DNA from: Candidatus Argoarchaeum ethanivorans
GTDB lineage: Archaea; Halobacteriota; Methanosarcinia; Methanosarcinales; EX4572-44
NCBI GenBank assembly: GCA_905067535.1
Contig: CAJHIR010000013.1
Span: 1-18,175, forward strand
Length of the DNA stretch: 18,175 nt
Direction: 5' to 3'
Part shown: in pieces, positions 1-9,123 of the stretch
Layout of the letters: each line of letters starts with the position of its first letter
Numbering within the stretch: position 1 is the stretch's first letter
Notes under the pieces: generated by a model
What the model was told of the DNA's origin: nothing
Databases searched by the model: none
Seen by the model: only the letters and a program-made list of their open reading frames with translations
Translations under genes and position numbers: made by a program

Positions 1-1
1 G

Positions 2-136
2 GACTGGGGTAAGCCTGAAAAAGCACTCGAATACTACAAAGAATCGCTTGCTATTCTTGAGGAACTTATGGATGTGCGAAGCGCTGAAACCGTAAAAGAA
101 AATATTCGTTCAATCACACGACAGAAACACCAGTAG
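2..136 (+). CDS. TPR-repeat protein, C-terminal end (partial)
   Basis: This is the last 44 codons of a gene that begins before the window, ending in TAG at 134-136. The visible residues (WGKPEKALEYYKESLAILEE and onward) carry the A-x-x-Y-Y-x-x-S-L-x-I pattern of the second helix of a tetratricopeptide repeat, followed by a charged helix ending RQKHQ. TPR proteins are protein-protein scaffolds. The repeat number, partner and any N-terminal domain lie outside the window, so no specific role can be given. The frame is open from base 2 and the TPR-like signature supports it. Confidence 0.6.
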   Translation, partial: DWGKPEKALEYYKESLAILEELMDVRSAETVKENIRSITRQKHQ

Positions 137-167
137 TGTGAAAATCACTGTGCATCAACAATCTTTT

Positions 168-311
168 TCAGGCACTGCTTCGAGCATGTTTGACCGGATG
201 CCCGATCTCCGGAAGAATGAGCCTTGTTAAGGCAATACGCACCCCGTCAGGTGAGCCCGGCAGGCAGAATACGATAACATCTTTATTGATTATGCCCGGC
301 TGCTGCACGGC
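168..311 (-). pseudogene. moaB: MoaB/MogA-type molybdopterin biosynthesis protein, C-terminal remnant
   Basis: On the minus strand a 47-residue frame reads AVQQPGIINKDVIVFCLPGS and continues PDGVRIALTRLILPEIGHPV to a TGA at 168-170. The FCLPGSP...V...A...LILPEIGH pattern is the conserved C-terminal part of MoaB/Mog proteins, which adenylylate molybdopterin during Mo/W cofactor synthesis. Family members are about 160-180 residues. Here an in-frame TAA (312-314) lies directly before the homologous part, and no continuation was recognised upstream. A GTG at 306-308 could in principle start a 46-residue peptide, but the catalytic domain would be missing. I read this as a broken remnant. The family call comes from motif recognition only. 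Confidence 0.6.
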
Positions 312-436
312 TTAATTTTACGGAAAAGGGGGGTGTCAAGAAACTGCATACAACGTGAGCAGAGATAGCTGGCAACCTTTGACTGAACTTGTACACAACT
401 TGAATTCTGTCCCACAGCCTATCTGGCAGCTTTCAA

Positions 437-485
437 CTTTTATAACTTTTCATAACATCCGGCGAAACCAACAAATTTACTTATT
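437..485 (+). promoter_or_regulatory. Possible promoter region of valS
   Basis: Two AT-rich TATA-like stretches precede valS: CTTTTATAAC at 437-446, and AAATTTACTTATTA around 474-487. The second lies about 25-33 bases before the ATG at 508, which would suit a leaderless or very short-leader transcript. No convincing Shine-Dalgarno precedes that ATG. This is pattern-based and weak. Confidence 0.25.
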
Positions 486-507
486 AGTAGTTGTATTGTG
501 TTGTCGT

Positions 508-3108
508 ATGTCTGATGTTGATAATGGTGCGATTCCAAAAGAATATGATGCACCTGCTGTTGAACTGCGATTGATGGAACGTCTGGTTGATTCAGCGTAT
601 TTTTTTGATTGGAAATCAAAGAAGCCTGATTTTATTATTGATACGCCGCCCCCGTATCCTACCGGGAGTTTCCATATTGGCAATGCACTGAACTGGTGCT
701 ACATTGATTTTGTGGCTCGATATAAACGTATGCAGGGTTTCAATGTGATGTTTCCGCAGGGCTGGGATTGTCACGGCTTACCTACCGAGGTACGTGTGGA
801 GGAATTGCATGGTATTACCAAGAACCAGGTGTCAAGAGGAGAATTTCTGGGACTATGCGAAAAATTGACAGAACAGAATATTGCTAAGATGCGACTCACG
901 CTTCGCCGTCTTGGTTTTTCTGTGGACTGGAGTAGTGAGTATATCACAATGAAGCCTGAGTATTATGCTCATACACAACACTCTTTTGTACAGATGTACG
1001 AAAAGGATTATATTTACCAGGCCGAGCATCCTGTTAACTGGTGTCCTCGCTGTGAGACTGCAATTGCCTTTGCAGAGGTTGATTACGAAACCAGGGACAC
1101 ATTTCTAAACTATTTTGATTTTGATGGCGTGGAGATTGCAACCACCAGGCCAGAATTGTTGTCTGCTTGTGTTGCAGTGGCTGTGCATCCGGAAGACCTG
1201 CGATACAGGTACCTGATCAAAAAAGAGCTTACCGTTCCCGTTTTTGGTCATAAGGTTGTGGCGATTTCAGATGAGGCAGTTGACCCTTCTTTTGGTTCCG
1301 GTGTAGTTATGATCTGCACCTTTGGTGATAAACAGGATGTGCGATGGTGGGCAAAACACCATCTTCCGGTTAGAAAGGCAATTGACAAACAAGGTCGCAT
1401 GACTTCTCTTGCCGGAAAGTATGGTGGGATGAGTGTCGACCAGTGCAAGAATACCATCATCGAGGATATGAAAAATGTTGGGCTTATCACTAAACAGGAG
1501 ATTATAGAACAGAATGTAGGCAGATGCTGGCGATGCAAAACACCAATTGAGATTCTTTCTGAGAAGCAGTGGTTCGTGAAAATCAAGAGTGATGAAATAC
1601 TTGAAACCTCGAAACAGATAAAATGGATACCTTCTCACATGGAAACACGTCTTGAAAACTGGACTGGTACGATGGAGTGGGATTGGTGCATATCTCGGCA
1701 GCGCATTTTTGCAACGCCAATACCTGTTTGGTATTGTAGTCAATGTGGAAAGCCGCTTGTTGCAAAACCGGAATGGCTGCCAGTCGACCCCACTAAAAAT
1801 GCACCACCTGTAACGTGTGAATGCGGATCCGGGAGCTTTGTCGCAGAAGAAGACGTGCTTGACACGTGGATGGATTCTTCAATTTCTGCCATGCAGGTGG
1901 GTGGGTGGCTGAAAGGAGAAAAGCTCCGCTTACCAGCTCTTCGCCCACAGGGACATGATATTATTCGCACATGGGCATTCTATACGATTCTCCTTACAAA
2001 AGCACTTGTGGGGGTGCATCCGTGGGACGCAATCATCATAAATGGCATGGTTCTTGGTGAAGATGGTCATAAGATGAGTAAATCACGAAATAATTTCGTA
2101 GTACCTGAAGAAGTGGTAACCAAATACGGAGCAGACGCTTTTCGACAGTGGGCAGCCATCGGTGGGTCAACAGGCTCAGATATCATGTTTCGATGGGAGG
2201 ACGTTGTTGCAGGTTCACGATTCTTACAGAAACTCTGGAGCATCTTTAGATTTGCCTATCCACACATAAAAGATTTTGATACAAAAACCCGTACCGAGCT
2301 TACAGTTGTTGATCGCTGGCTATTAAGCAAACTTGCAAAACTGGTAGAACGTGTGACTTCAAACATGGATGCCTATCAATTTAATGAGGCATTCCGACTG
2401 CTTCGTGGTTTTTTGTGGGAGACGTTTGCAGACAATTATATTGAGCTTGTAAAATCAAGGCTCTATGGAAAAGATTTAAAACCCAAAAGAGCAGCAGAGT
2501 ACACTCTCTACACCACAATAGACACATCGCTTAAAATGCTCTCGCCATTTTTGCCATTTTTCACAGAAGAAGCATATTTCAGATTGCACAAAGAAGACAT
2601 TCACGAAAAAAGCTGGCCAATACCTGACAAATCATTAATTGACGCGACATCTGAAGAGGATGGAGAACTTCTCGTGGAAGTTGCAAGCTATGTCAGGAGA
2701 TACAAATCTGAACACGGGATTGCACTAAACGCTCAACTGAAAAAGATAGAGATCTATCGCAGCCCATTCACCGACACAACAGATCTTGAAGGTGTTACCA
2801 ACAGCATCGTAGAACTGCAAAGCGATATGCCAGTATTTGCTGAGGTTCCAGTGGATATTAAGCCGGATATGAGCATCATAGGGCCTCGCTATAAAAAACA
2901 GGCAAAACAGATCGTACGTGCACTACAAACAGCTAACCCCGCGCATATCGCAGCACAAATGAAAACAAACCACATCGTTTTGCAGATAGATGCAGAAAGC
3001 ATCAATCTTGAGCCGGAAGCCGTATCTGTGAAAAGCGAGCTCATGCTTCATGGAAAAGCAGTTGACGCTGAAACAATAAAAGATGTTATCGTAGTAATAG
3101 AGAAATGA
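508..3108 (+). CDS. valS: Valine--tRNA ligase (ValRS)
   Basis: Class I aminoacyl-tRNA synthetase charging tRNA-Val in the cytoplasm; 866 residues from the ATG at 508. The nucleotide-binding signature appears as FHIGNALNW with [10 protein letters not shown] just after. The CP1 editing domain ([34 protein letters not shown]) removes mischarged threonine in this family. Zinc-knuckle-like cysteine pairs follow (CPRC, CWRC, CSQC, CECG). The second catalytic signature is HKMSKSRNN. The C-terminus holds the anticodon-binding helical domain. The frame is open upstream to a GTG at 355, but those 51 extra residues look hydrophobic and unrelated to ValRS, so I use 508, where [19 protein letters not shown] begins a normal ValRS N-terminus. 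The stop overlaps the next gene by 4 bases. Confidence 0.94.
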   Translation: MSDVDNGAIPKEYDAPAVELRLMERLVDSAYFFDWKSKKPDFIIDTPPPYPTGSFHIGNALNWCYIDFVARYKRMQGFNVMFPQGWDCHGLPTEVRVEELHGITKNQVSRGEFLGLCEKLTEQNIAKMRLTLRRLGFSVDWSSEYITMKPEYYAHTQHSFVQMYEKDYIYQAEHPVNWCPRCETAIAFAEVDYETRDTFLNYFDFDGVEIATTRPELLSACVAVAVHPEDLRYRYLIKKELTVPVFGHKVVAISDEAVDPSFGSGVVMICTFGDKQDVRWWAKHHLPVRKAIDKQGRMTSLAGKYGGMSVDQCKNTIIEDMKNVGLITKQEIIEQNVGRCWRCKTPIEILSEKQWFVKIKSDEILETSKQIKWIPSHMETRLENWTGTMEWDWCISRQRIFATPIPVWYCSQCGKPLVAKPEWLPVDPTKNAPPVTCECGSGSFVAEEDVLDTWMDSSISAMQVGGWLKGEKLRLPALRPQGHDIIRTWAFYTILLTKALVGVHPWDAIIINGMVLGEDGHKMSKSRNNFVVPEEVVTKYGADAFRQWAAIGGSTGSDIMFRWEDVVAGSRFLQKLWSIFRFAYPHIKDFDTKTRTELTVVDRWLLSKLAKLVERVTSNMDAYQFNEAFRLLRGFLWETFADNYIELVKSRLYGKDLKPKRAAEYTLYTTIDTSLKMLSPFLPFFTEEAYFRLHKEDIHEKSWPIPDKSLIDATSEEDGELLVEVASYVRRYKSEHGIALNAQLKKIEIYRSPFTDTTDLEGVTNSIVELQSDMPVFAEVPVDIKPDMSIIGPRYKKQAKQIVRALQTANPAHIAAQMKTNHIVLQIDAESINLEPEAVSVKSELMLHGKAVDAETIKDVIVVIEK

Positions 3109-4394
3109 CTGTAGCAGTCATCGGGGCAGGGCTATCTGGATTATGTGCAGGATACGAGCTCTCAAAGAGAGGGATAGATGTAGCTATTTTTGAGAAGAGT
3201 GAGATTGGGGGGCTATTATCCAGTTATCATGTAAACGGCTATCATATCGAGAAATATTATCATCACCTGTTCAGGTCAGATGAGACAATACTAAAATTAA
3301 TCAGCGATCTTGGATTAAGTAGTAAATTGGAATGGTTAAAAGGGACTACTGGATACTACAACAATGGAAAGATATACCCTCTAAATACAGCAAGTGAAAT
3401 ACTGCAATACCCGTATTTGTCACTTTCTGGAAAGGCAAAACTCGCATTACTTGTGTTACGATCAAAGAGAAAAAACATAGAGGATTTAGACAACATCACT
3501 GCAAAGGACCTTATTTTAAATACTGCTGGAAAGTCGGTTTATGAAAATTTCTTTGAGCCGTTACTGAATAGCAAATTTGGAGATGAAAAGGATACCGTTT
3601 CTGCTTCATGGCTTTTGTCTCGCATTAAAATCAGATCAGATCGATCTCTTGGTGGTGAACGACTTGGATACATGAGAGGAGGATTTTATTTACTGGTTGA
3701 AGCTATGTTAAAAGAAATTGAAGACAGAGGGGGAGAAATTAAAAAAACACCAGTAGATAAGTTGATTATCAAAAATAATAAAGTAACTGGTATAGAAACT
3801 GATAATAAATTTATTAGCTGTGATAAAATCATATCAACGGCATCTCCGATTGTTTTAAACAATATAATTGGCATTCCCTTGACGGAGGGAATAAAATACC
3901 AGGGAACTGCATGTGCAATTTTCGCTTTAAAAGAACGATTGATGGAGAACCTGTATTGGCTAAACATAAAAGCGGATGTGCCATTCGGTGCGGTAATAGA
4001 ACACACCAACTTTGCAAGGTTTGATGACTATGGAGAACACATTGTTTATGTCACTTCTTATTTCAATGATTTGAACAATCCACTCTGGAAAATGAGCGAA
4101 GATGGAGTGATAAAATTATATTTGAGCGGTTTAAAAAAACTATTTTCAGGTTTTGATGAAAGTGTGATAAAATGGTGGAAACTGACAAGAAATGTGGATA
4201 CAGCACCGATATTTGAAACTGGATTTAGAAATAAAGTTCTCCCGTACAAAACAAAAATAAGAGGATTATATCTTGCCGGGATGTTCTCTCTTCCGAATTA
4301 TCCTGAGCGAAGCATGAATGGTTCGATTAATGCCGGGTCTAAGTGTGTAAGGAAGATACTGGAGGATGAATTTGCTGAGGGGAAAAAATGTTAA
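3105..4394 (+). CDS. FAD/NAD(P)-dependent amine-oxidase-fold oxidoreductase
   Basis: 429 residues. The N-terminus is a Rossmann dinucleotide-binding motif ([20 protein letters not shown], GxGxxG at about residues 7-12) with the acidic end of the second strand at [10 protein letters not shown]. The body ([44 protein letters not shown]) is the layout of COG1232/COG1233-type FAD proteins, related to protoporphyrinogen oxidase and UDP-galactopyranose mutase. The C-terminus has a second FAD contact region ([20 protein letters not shown]). In archaea such genes often lie near glycan genes, and here an Agl23-type gene is the convergent neighbour, so a role in lipid or sugar metabolism is plausible but unproven. 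The ATG overlaps the valS stop as ATGA, so the two genes are probably translationally coupled. Confidence 0.75.
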   Translation: MTVAVIGAGLSGLCAGYELSKRGIDVAIFEKSEIGGLLSSYHVNGYHIEKYYHHLFRSDETILKLISDLGLSSKLEWLKGTTGYYNNGKIYPLNTASEILQYPYLSLSGKAKLALLVLRSKRKNIEDLDNITAKDLILNTAGKSVYENFFEPLLNSKFGDEKDTVSASWLLSRIKIRSDRSLGGERLGYMRGGFYLLVEAMLKEIEDRGGEIKKTPVDKLIIKNNKVTGIETDNKFISCDKIISTASPIVLNNIIGIPLTEGIKYQGTACAIFALKERLMENLYWLNIKADVPFGAVIEHTNFARFDDYGEHIVYVTSYFNDLNNPLWKMSEDGVIKLYLSGLKKLFSGFDESVIKWWKLTRNVDTAPIFETGFRNKVLPYKTKIRGLYLAGMFSLPNYPERSMNGSINAGSKCVRKILEDEFAEGKKC

Positions 4395-4405
4395 AAATAC
4401 TCCCT

Positions 4406-4419
4406 ATTTTTCTTTTTTT
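4406..4419 (+). terminator. Oligo-T terminator of the valS operon
   Basis: Eleven bases after the oxidoreductase stop, the non-template strand carries the T-rich run ATTTTTCTTTTTTTC. Oligo-U tracts are the normal intrinsic terminator in archaea. It lies between two convergent genes. Confidence 0.55.
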
Positions 4420-4433
4420 CAGGATTTAAAAGC

Positions 4434-5969
4434 TTAAGGGGACTTGCAGTAAAACAACACCACTCCATATTCCTCTGGTGGTCTATTCATGTTTCTAAAT
4501 AATATGTATCCTGGCGTGATATCGCTTGTTTTGAACCAGTACCAGCTCATCTTAGCACTATCAAGACGCAGGTAGCTTTTGTCAAGTCCATTCTCAACTC
4601 TCGTGGAATCAACATCATGCACTACAATAATCAGCGAATCGAGTGTTGAGTTCAAGCTCACATTCCAGTGGACTTTTTTATAGTGTCGCAGATACCAGAG
4701 AAACTGTGTTTCAATACTTTTGTCAGTTACCTGGATATTAGTATCGTAACCATCATACTGAAGTGCAACCACATCAATCGTGTCGATTAGTTGTTGAAAC
4801 TCCTGTGGTGGTTGTGCGGCCTGGATCAATGGTTCGGCAGTATCTGTAAAATGATCGTAGTTTAGTTGAAAGCTTGAAAACACAAAAAGAAGCAAAGATA
4901 TTGCAAATACGGCTTCAAACACCCTTTTGGTTTTGATACTTCTATTGTGAAGAGACACGACTATCTCATTAAGAAAGGATGCTGCAAGGAGTGTCATAGG
5001 GAATAGAATGTGAAGGATTAACCACGGCACCTTTTCCCCAAGATATGAATAAGCAAGAAGACTCATTACACTCCAGTAGATCAAAAACAGGTTGAACTTA
5101 TCAAGCTTGTGCAGTAACACATAATATATCGTGCCAGAAGTGGCAAAAATCACAACTGGAAGCTCGTATAAAAACAAAAGTGGAATATAAAAGTATACTG
5201 GACCTGCAACGCGCTCGACCTGATGCATCTGGTGCCAGTGACTGATTGCACTTTTATAGGCTAAAATCCCGGAAGGATTTGTAAAAAAATCAGTATAAAA
5301 AAGTACATAAACCATGAAGAGGCATGCTGCTCCTGCAAGTATGCCAGTAAAATGTCGCTTGAGTAAATTAATCAAAGAAATAGGCTTTTTTGTTAAAAGT
5401 TCAAGCACGCTTACAAATACAAAATATGAAATAAAAATTGTAATATAAATATATGTGTTCTCTTTGGAAGCAGCGGACAGCGCGAGAAAGCTTCCCGCAG
5501 CAGCAGCGAACACCAGTTTTCCACTATCAAGATACTTTAAAACACAGATGAAAGTGGCAAGTATAAAGAATACCACAATAATATCGTTTCTGAAAAAGCG
5601 AGAATAGTATACGAATGAAGGCGAGATAGCAAACAGGAAGGAAGCTATAAACACGCCGCTTCTCCCGATATAACGTCGCAGACAAAAGATAAGAGGAATA
5701 ATCAAAACACCGGTTATGGCTGGCAGTAGTCGGGATGAAAACACACTGTCACCGAGTGCACCATACAGGAAGGCAGTTGCATAATACAAAAAAGGTCCAT
5801 GAAACGATGGATCGTATGAGTAGATGCCTTCAGAGAAGAGACGATAGGCAAAATAACCAACTGCTGCCTCATCATGGTGAAAGACTCGCAAATCAAGCTC
5901 AATGAAGCGAAGCACTGCTGCAACTGTTGTTAAAATGATTAAGTATGTGTGATTGCGATTAATAGACAT
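4434..5969 (-). CDS. Agl23-type membrane protein (TIGR03663-like, GT-C fold)
   Basis: 511-residue polytopic membrane protein with about ten hydrophobic helices, in the family named flippase activity-associated protein Agl23, which resembles PMT/GT-C membrane glycosyltransferases. After the first helix, the loop reads FHHDEAAVGYFAYRL (HHDE at residues 31-34), the acidic pair typical of the first external loop of GT-C enzymes. SYDPSFHGPFLYY follows and is characteristic of this family. GT-C enzymes transfer sugar from a polyprenyl-phosphate donor at the outer face of the membrane; the exact acceptor in this family is not established. The C-terminal 120 residues form a soluble extracytoplasmic domain. 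No clear Shine-Dalgarno precedes the ATG. It follows the regulator at 6041-6616 after a 71-base spacer carrying two hairpins. Confidence 0.75.
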   Translation of the reverse strand: MSINRNHTYLIILTTVAAVLRFIELDLRVFHHDEAAVGYFAYRLFSEGIYSYDPSFHGPFLYYATAFLYGALGDSVFSSRLLPAITGVLIIPLIFCLRRYIGRSGVFIASFLFAISPSFVYYSRFFRNDIIVVFFILATFICVLKYLDSGKLVFAAAAGSFLALSAASKENTYIYITIFISYFVFVSVLELLTKKPISLINLLKRHFTGILAGAACLFMVYVLFYTDFFTNPSGILAYKSAISHWHQMHQVERVAGPVYFYIPLLFLYELPVVIFATSGTIYYVLLHKLDKFNLFLIYWSVMSLLAYSYLGEKVPWLILHILFPMTLLAASFLNEIVVSLHNRSIKTKRVFEAVFAISLLLFVFSSFQLNYDHFTDTAEPLIQAAQPPQEFQQLIDTIDVVALQYDGYDTNIQVTDKSIETQFLWYLRHYKKVHWNVSLNSTLDSLIIVVHDVDSTRVENGLDKSYLRLDSAKMSWYWFKTSDITPGYILFRNMNRPPEEYGVVLFYCKSP

Positions 5970-5988
5970 TATGTATTTGTTTCAATCA

Positions 5989-6040
5989 CTCGATTGCTTG
6001 CGCAATCGAGAGTTATTTTCTGCACAACGAAGTTGTGCAG
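5989..6040. repeat. Double-hairpin repeat, copy 1
   Basis: Two adjacent perfect inverted repeats fill the spacer. CTCGATTGC (5989-5997) pairs with GCAATCGAG (6002-6010) across a 4-base loop. CTGCACAAC (6020-6028) pairs with GTTGTGCAG (6032-6040) across GAA. The section GCGCAATCGAGA..TTATT..CTG-stem-CAG recurs at 14724-14766 with a different stem sequence. It lies between two co-directional genes and could be a REP-like element, an mRNA processing site or a partial terminator. Confidence 0.7.
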
Positions 6041-6616
6041 TTATGAAATTTTTACCAGTGTGGTTTGCTGATGTTTTGCTTTGAGTCCACCGAGATCGAG
6101 GCGCTCCTTTAATATTTGAAGTAGAATATCGACAGCTTCAAATGGCACAACATTGTCGATGAGTTCATAAGCCAGATCGTTTGGTGGTATGTTGATTCTG
6201 GTAACATCTGCTCGAAAGTGATCAAGGTTTTCATTCGTGGATTTGTGAATGTGGGAATTTGGGTGTGGATTAGAAATACCAAGCAGGGTTAATTCATGCT
6301 TGAAACAGGGGCGTCCAAGAAGATTTGTCAGAAGGAACACTGCCACATGCAATCGTTTTTCGATGCTGATCTGATCAAGTTTATCTGCTATCAGTTCGTA
6401 GATGTCTTTTTTTTTATTGACACATGCATATATTCTCGATGGTGGCACATCTTTTCTTTCCATATATCCAACATCTTCAAGAGCGCGAAGGTAACCTGTT
6501 ACTATAAGTCTATGATAGTCATACCCATGTTTTTTCAGTTCGCGCGAGACACCACTTATTGAAAACTCTTGTTTTGTCAGAATTTCAGTTATGGTATTAT
6601 AGAATTTTCCTGACAT
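6041..6616 (-). CDS. Predicted winged-helix DNA-binding regulator
   Basis: 191 residues from the ATG at 6616 (MSGKFYNTITEIL). A start 7 codons upstream (6637) is possible, but 6616 has AGGT four bases before it and gives a cleaner N-terminus. Residues 1-75 look like a winged helix-turn-helix: EILTKQEFSISGVSRELKKH (helix-turn-helix), then HRLIVTGYLRALEDVGYMER (recognition helix plus wing), then DVPPSRIYAC. The middle part is helical (KKDIYELIADKLDQISIEKR). The C-terminal part (LAYELIDNVVPFEAVDILLQ) is acidic and helical with no recognised motif. No metal-binding cysteine cluster is visible. Its targets are unknown. It is upstream of the Agl23-type gene on the same strand. The wHTH call rests on secondary-structure pattern, not on a search. 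Confidence 0.6.
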   Translation of the reverse strand: MSGKFYNTITEILTKQEFSISGVSRELKKHGYDYHRLIVTGYLRALEDVGYMERKDVPPSRIYACVNKKKDIYELIADKLDQISIEKRLHVAVFLLTNLLGRPCFKHELTLLGISNPHPNSHIHKSTNENLDHFRADVTRINIPPNDLAYELIDNVVPFEAVDILLQILKERLDLGGLKAKHQQTTLVKIS

Positions 6617-6760
6617 CCATACCTGTGTTAATAACATTCTTCTGATAAAACCTTTGGTTTGCTGGTGCTCAACTTTTTGTTTGTTGTAGCATAAGTCAAG
6701 TCTGATATTTGTGGTCTACGGCATCCATCATAATTTATTCTTCATTAGCTTAAAGGGAAT

Positions 6761-6770
6761 CCTTTTATCC
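6761..6770 (+). promoter_or_regulatory. Possible TATA element for the methyltransferase gene
   Basis: CCTTTTATCC lies 20-29 bases before the ATG at 6790. No Shine-Dalgarno is seen before that ATG, so this would fit leaderless transcription. A short inverted repeat (AAAGG-GAAT-CCTTT) covers it at about 6752-6765 and could be an operator. Confidence 0.3.
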
Positions 6771-6789
6771 TTTCAGTCAGTTCTATGAA

Positions 6790-7758
6790 ATGTTTCAAAA
6801 GATGACGATAAAATTGAATGAACTGCTTGATATTCAGGAAAATATCATATTAATGGAATCCGGATATCAGAACAATACTTACATAACAAAAAGCTTAAAA
6901 TTTTTATATAACACCGTATCAGAACTTTCACAATTTAATGAGCCAGTGAATGCGAAAATAATTATGCTTGAGGAAATGGGCGGCGTCTATGCTCTTGGGT
7001 TGTACAATCCTCCTATCAAGCAACCGGCATTCTGGACACTACTCACAACAGTACTTGACACAGAACATCAAAACACATTCAAAGAGTTTGTGCATGCAAT
7101 AAAAAGTCACATCGCAGATGAAGGTATCTTAACACTCCATATTAAAAAAAGTGAGTTTATAGAAGCCATAAGGGAGTATTATTCGATAAAACTTGTAGAG
7201 AACTCAAAAAATTATCCTGTTAACTTTGAGTTTGTATACAATAAGCCGCGAGTGGAGCGGTTAAAAAAAATAATAAATCAATTAGAACAATCCCACAGTC
7301 TTGACCTGTCTGGAAGGGTACTTGAAATATGCTGTGGCAACGGCATGGCAACCGCAGCTTTAAGTGAACTTGGCATTCGACCGTTGTGTATAGACAATGA
7401 TTCATATTCTATCCTTGAAGGGCTTGCCAGTGAGGTGTTAAAACCAGAAAAAACGATAGTTGCAGATGTGACAGAATTAACAGATGTTATAAAAGGTGAA
7501 GAATTTGACGCTTCTATTGGATTTATGCTTGGAGATATTGATGAATTCAACAGACCTTCATGGAAAGAGATATTAATACAAACCATAAAACTAACAAAAA
7601 GGGGCGGGAGTCTCCTCTTTACTTTTCGAACAGAACCTGAAGTTATGTTTGTTAAAGACCTGCTTGAAGAACTTGCAACAGGTGATGTGATTTGCCAGAG
7701 TGAAACAGAATCGCTGTATGATTGCTGGATATACATTGGAAAAAAGAAACCTGTGTAA
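6790..7758 (+). CDS. Class I SAM-dependent methyltransferase, unknown substrate
   Basis: 322 residues. The C-terminal half (from about residue 170) is a Rossmann-like methyltransferase: motif I is VLEICCGNGMATAALSELG (GxG-type loop near residues 181-185), followed by the acidic ribose-binding strand end CIDNDSY (201-206). Then come VADVTEL and the strand KRGGSLLFTFR of post-motif III. The N-terminal 150 residues are mostly helical with no motif I recognise (EMGGVYALGLYNPP, KSEFIEAIREYY) and may determine the substrate. The gene stands alone between two minus-strand genes, so context does not help. An alternative start is M5 (6802). Methyltransferase chemistry is likely; the target (small molecule, RNA or protein) is open. 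Confidence 0.72.
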   Translation: MFQKMTIKLNELLDIQENIILMESGYQNNTYITKSLKFLYNTVSELSQFNEPVNAKIIMLEEMGGVYALGLYNPPIKQPAFWTLLTTVLDTEHQNTFKEFVHAIKSHIADEGILTLHIKKSEFIEAIREYYSIKLVENSKNYPVNFEFVYNKPRVERLKKIINQLEQSHSLDLSGRVLEICCGNGMATAALSELGIRPLCIDNDSYSILEGLASEVLKPEKTIVADVTELTDVIKGEEFDASIGFMLGDIDEFNRPSWKEILIQTIKLTKRGGSLLFTFRTEPEVMFVKDLLEELATGDVICQSETESLYDCWIYIGKKKPV

Positions 7759-7942
7759 GTTATTGTATTATTCCATAAGTATAATTTGGAATTTTTATGG
7801 CATAAACCACAGAGGGATGTGAAGGGTGGTGGTTTTGGGTGGTAAAAGTGCATATCTGTGATAGAAACTGTCACGTCATCTGGCGATAACACGGTTTTGA
7901 AGTTATTGTTGATCTAGTGTCTTACAGACGCCGCTATGAAAT

Positions 7943-8839
7943 TCATCCAGATAATATCATCTCTGCACTTCCCATCGTGTCAATCTTCGATGGCAGGATG
8001 TCGTTTTTTGCTTGTAATATCAGCTCAGCAATCTCATGTGTGAGAACCTGACTTACTGGTACAATCGAGGCTGTTGCCCTTGGGTTTACATCCACTACAC
8101 AGGGCTGATCGCTGTTGATGATGTCCACACCAGCATACCCACGACAACCAAGTATTTTTATCACTTTTGATGCGATACCAAGTATTTCCTTTTTGTTCTC
8201 CACTTCAAAAGGTGTCTGATTTCCATGGTATGTGATACTACCTCTATTATGGCGTATTATCTGGCGGTTAATCGTAAGCGGTAGTATGCTGCTGTTTGAC
8301 GCTACAAGGCTCACACTAATGTGCTCTCCTTTGATATACTCTGTTGCAACAGCATCTTTGGGAATCTTCTGCATACCTGTCACATTTATCCTGTTTATTC
8401 CCTCACTGCCACAACCCCAACGTGGTTTTACTACCCAGGTTCCCTGTGTCACACAATTAATTACTGTGCGGGGCACTGGAAGATTGTGCTGCTTCAGCAT
8501 CCTTGTGCAGGCAAGCTTATCAGCACATACATGAACGGCATCAGGAGATGAGCCAAGATTACAGGTATTCTCTTCAAGTATCTCTGTTGCCCCCTTCAAC
8601 AGTTCATCAGGTGCTATTACTATGCCTGCATCGCAGCTCTTTGAAAATTCAAGAGACTTGAAAAAACTTCTTGAAGGCAAAGCATGCCCACATGAAAGCC
8701 TGGTTCCTGCTGTTGGATAATACACAGTGTGTTTGCAGCGAGAAAAACTTGCTACAAGTGTATTAAGCATCATCAGCCCCTGTTGAATGAACTTGGCATC
8801 ATTATTTGCCACTGCATACTCAGCAACGAAAACACGCAT
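7943..8839 (-). CDS. mfnD: ATP-grasp ligase, MfnD-like (tyramine--L-glutamate ligase)
   Basis: 298 residues of ATP-grasp type (COG1821-like). The N-terminal domain opens MRVFVAEYAVANNDAKFIQQ-GLMMLN, as in archaeal MfnD. The ATP-grasp core follows: NLGSSPDAVHVCADKLACTR (about 94-113), the lysine strand and loop VVKPRWGCGSEGI (136-148), ATEYIKGEHISVSL (165-178), and the metal site GYAGVDIINSDQPCVVDVNP (233-252, with D250 and N252). MfnD joins glutamate to tyramine in methanofuran synthesis. Methanofuran is the C1 carrier of methanogens and of archaeal reverse methanogenesis, so this supports a C1-metabolizing euryarchaeon. The substrate is inferred from family resemblance; another carboxylate-amine ligase is possible. 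The gene appears monocistronic, with no clear Shine-Dalgarno. Confidence 0.72.
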   Translation of the reverse strand: MRVFVAEYAVANNDAKFIQQGLMMLNTLVASFSRCKHTVYYPTAGTRLSCGHALPSRSFFKSLEFSKSCDAGIVIAPDELLKGATEILEENTCNLGSSPDAVHVCADKLACTRMLKQHNLPVPRTVINCVTQGTWVVKPRWGCGSEGINRINVTGMQKIPKDAVATEYIKGEHISVSLVASNSSILPLTINRQIIRHNRGSITYHGNQTPFEVENKKEILGIASKVIKILGCRGYAGVDIINSDQPCVVDVNPRATASIVPVSQVLTHEIAELILQAKNDILPSKIDTMGSAEMILSG

Positions 8840-8959
8840 GTGAAATTAATAATCCTTTATTTTATGCCACGTCAATGTCATCCCACAATATATCATGATA
8901 TACAAAAGTATATACATTTTTCTATTAACATCGCCAGAAATCAATTTCGCCTAACGGCT

Positions 8960-9080
8960 GACGTATATCTGAAGTTCGCCGAACGGAACAGAGCGGAGTG
9001 GAGCAAAATTTGGGCGAACGAAGTGAGTCGTATATGTTGTGTTGTCCGAACCCTGGAGAGGGTCGAAGCGGAGCGGAGAG
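8960..9080. repeat. Degenerate purine-rich tandem repeat
   Basis: The 284-base gap between the mfnD-like gene and the glycosyltransferase (8840-9123) has no convincing gene. Its right part holds two imperfect units: one starts GACGTATAT at 8960 and runs through CGCCGAACGG to GAGCGGAGTGGAGC; the other starts GTCGTATAT at 9027 and runs through GTCCGAACCC to GAAGCGGAGCGGAGAG. Between them lies GGGCGAACGAAGTGAG of the same composition. The left part (8840-8950) is AT-rich and probably includes the mfnD promoter. Confidence 0.5.
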
Positions 9081-9123
9081 TTACCCAAAGCCCCACTTAA
9101 TATTTGGAAATAGAAAACACTTA

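Noticed and set aside
355..507. GTG-initiated N-terminal extension of valS by 51 codons
   Set aside because: The extra residues do not resemble ValRS, no ribosome site precedes 355, and the ATG at 508 gives the normal family N-terminus.
7278..7892. 204-codon open frame opposite the methyltransferase gene
   Set aside because: It is the mirror of a gene with a clear SAM-binding motif; its translation is Ser/Pro-rich with no family pattern and no ribosome site.
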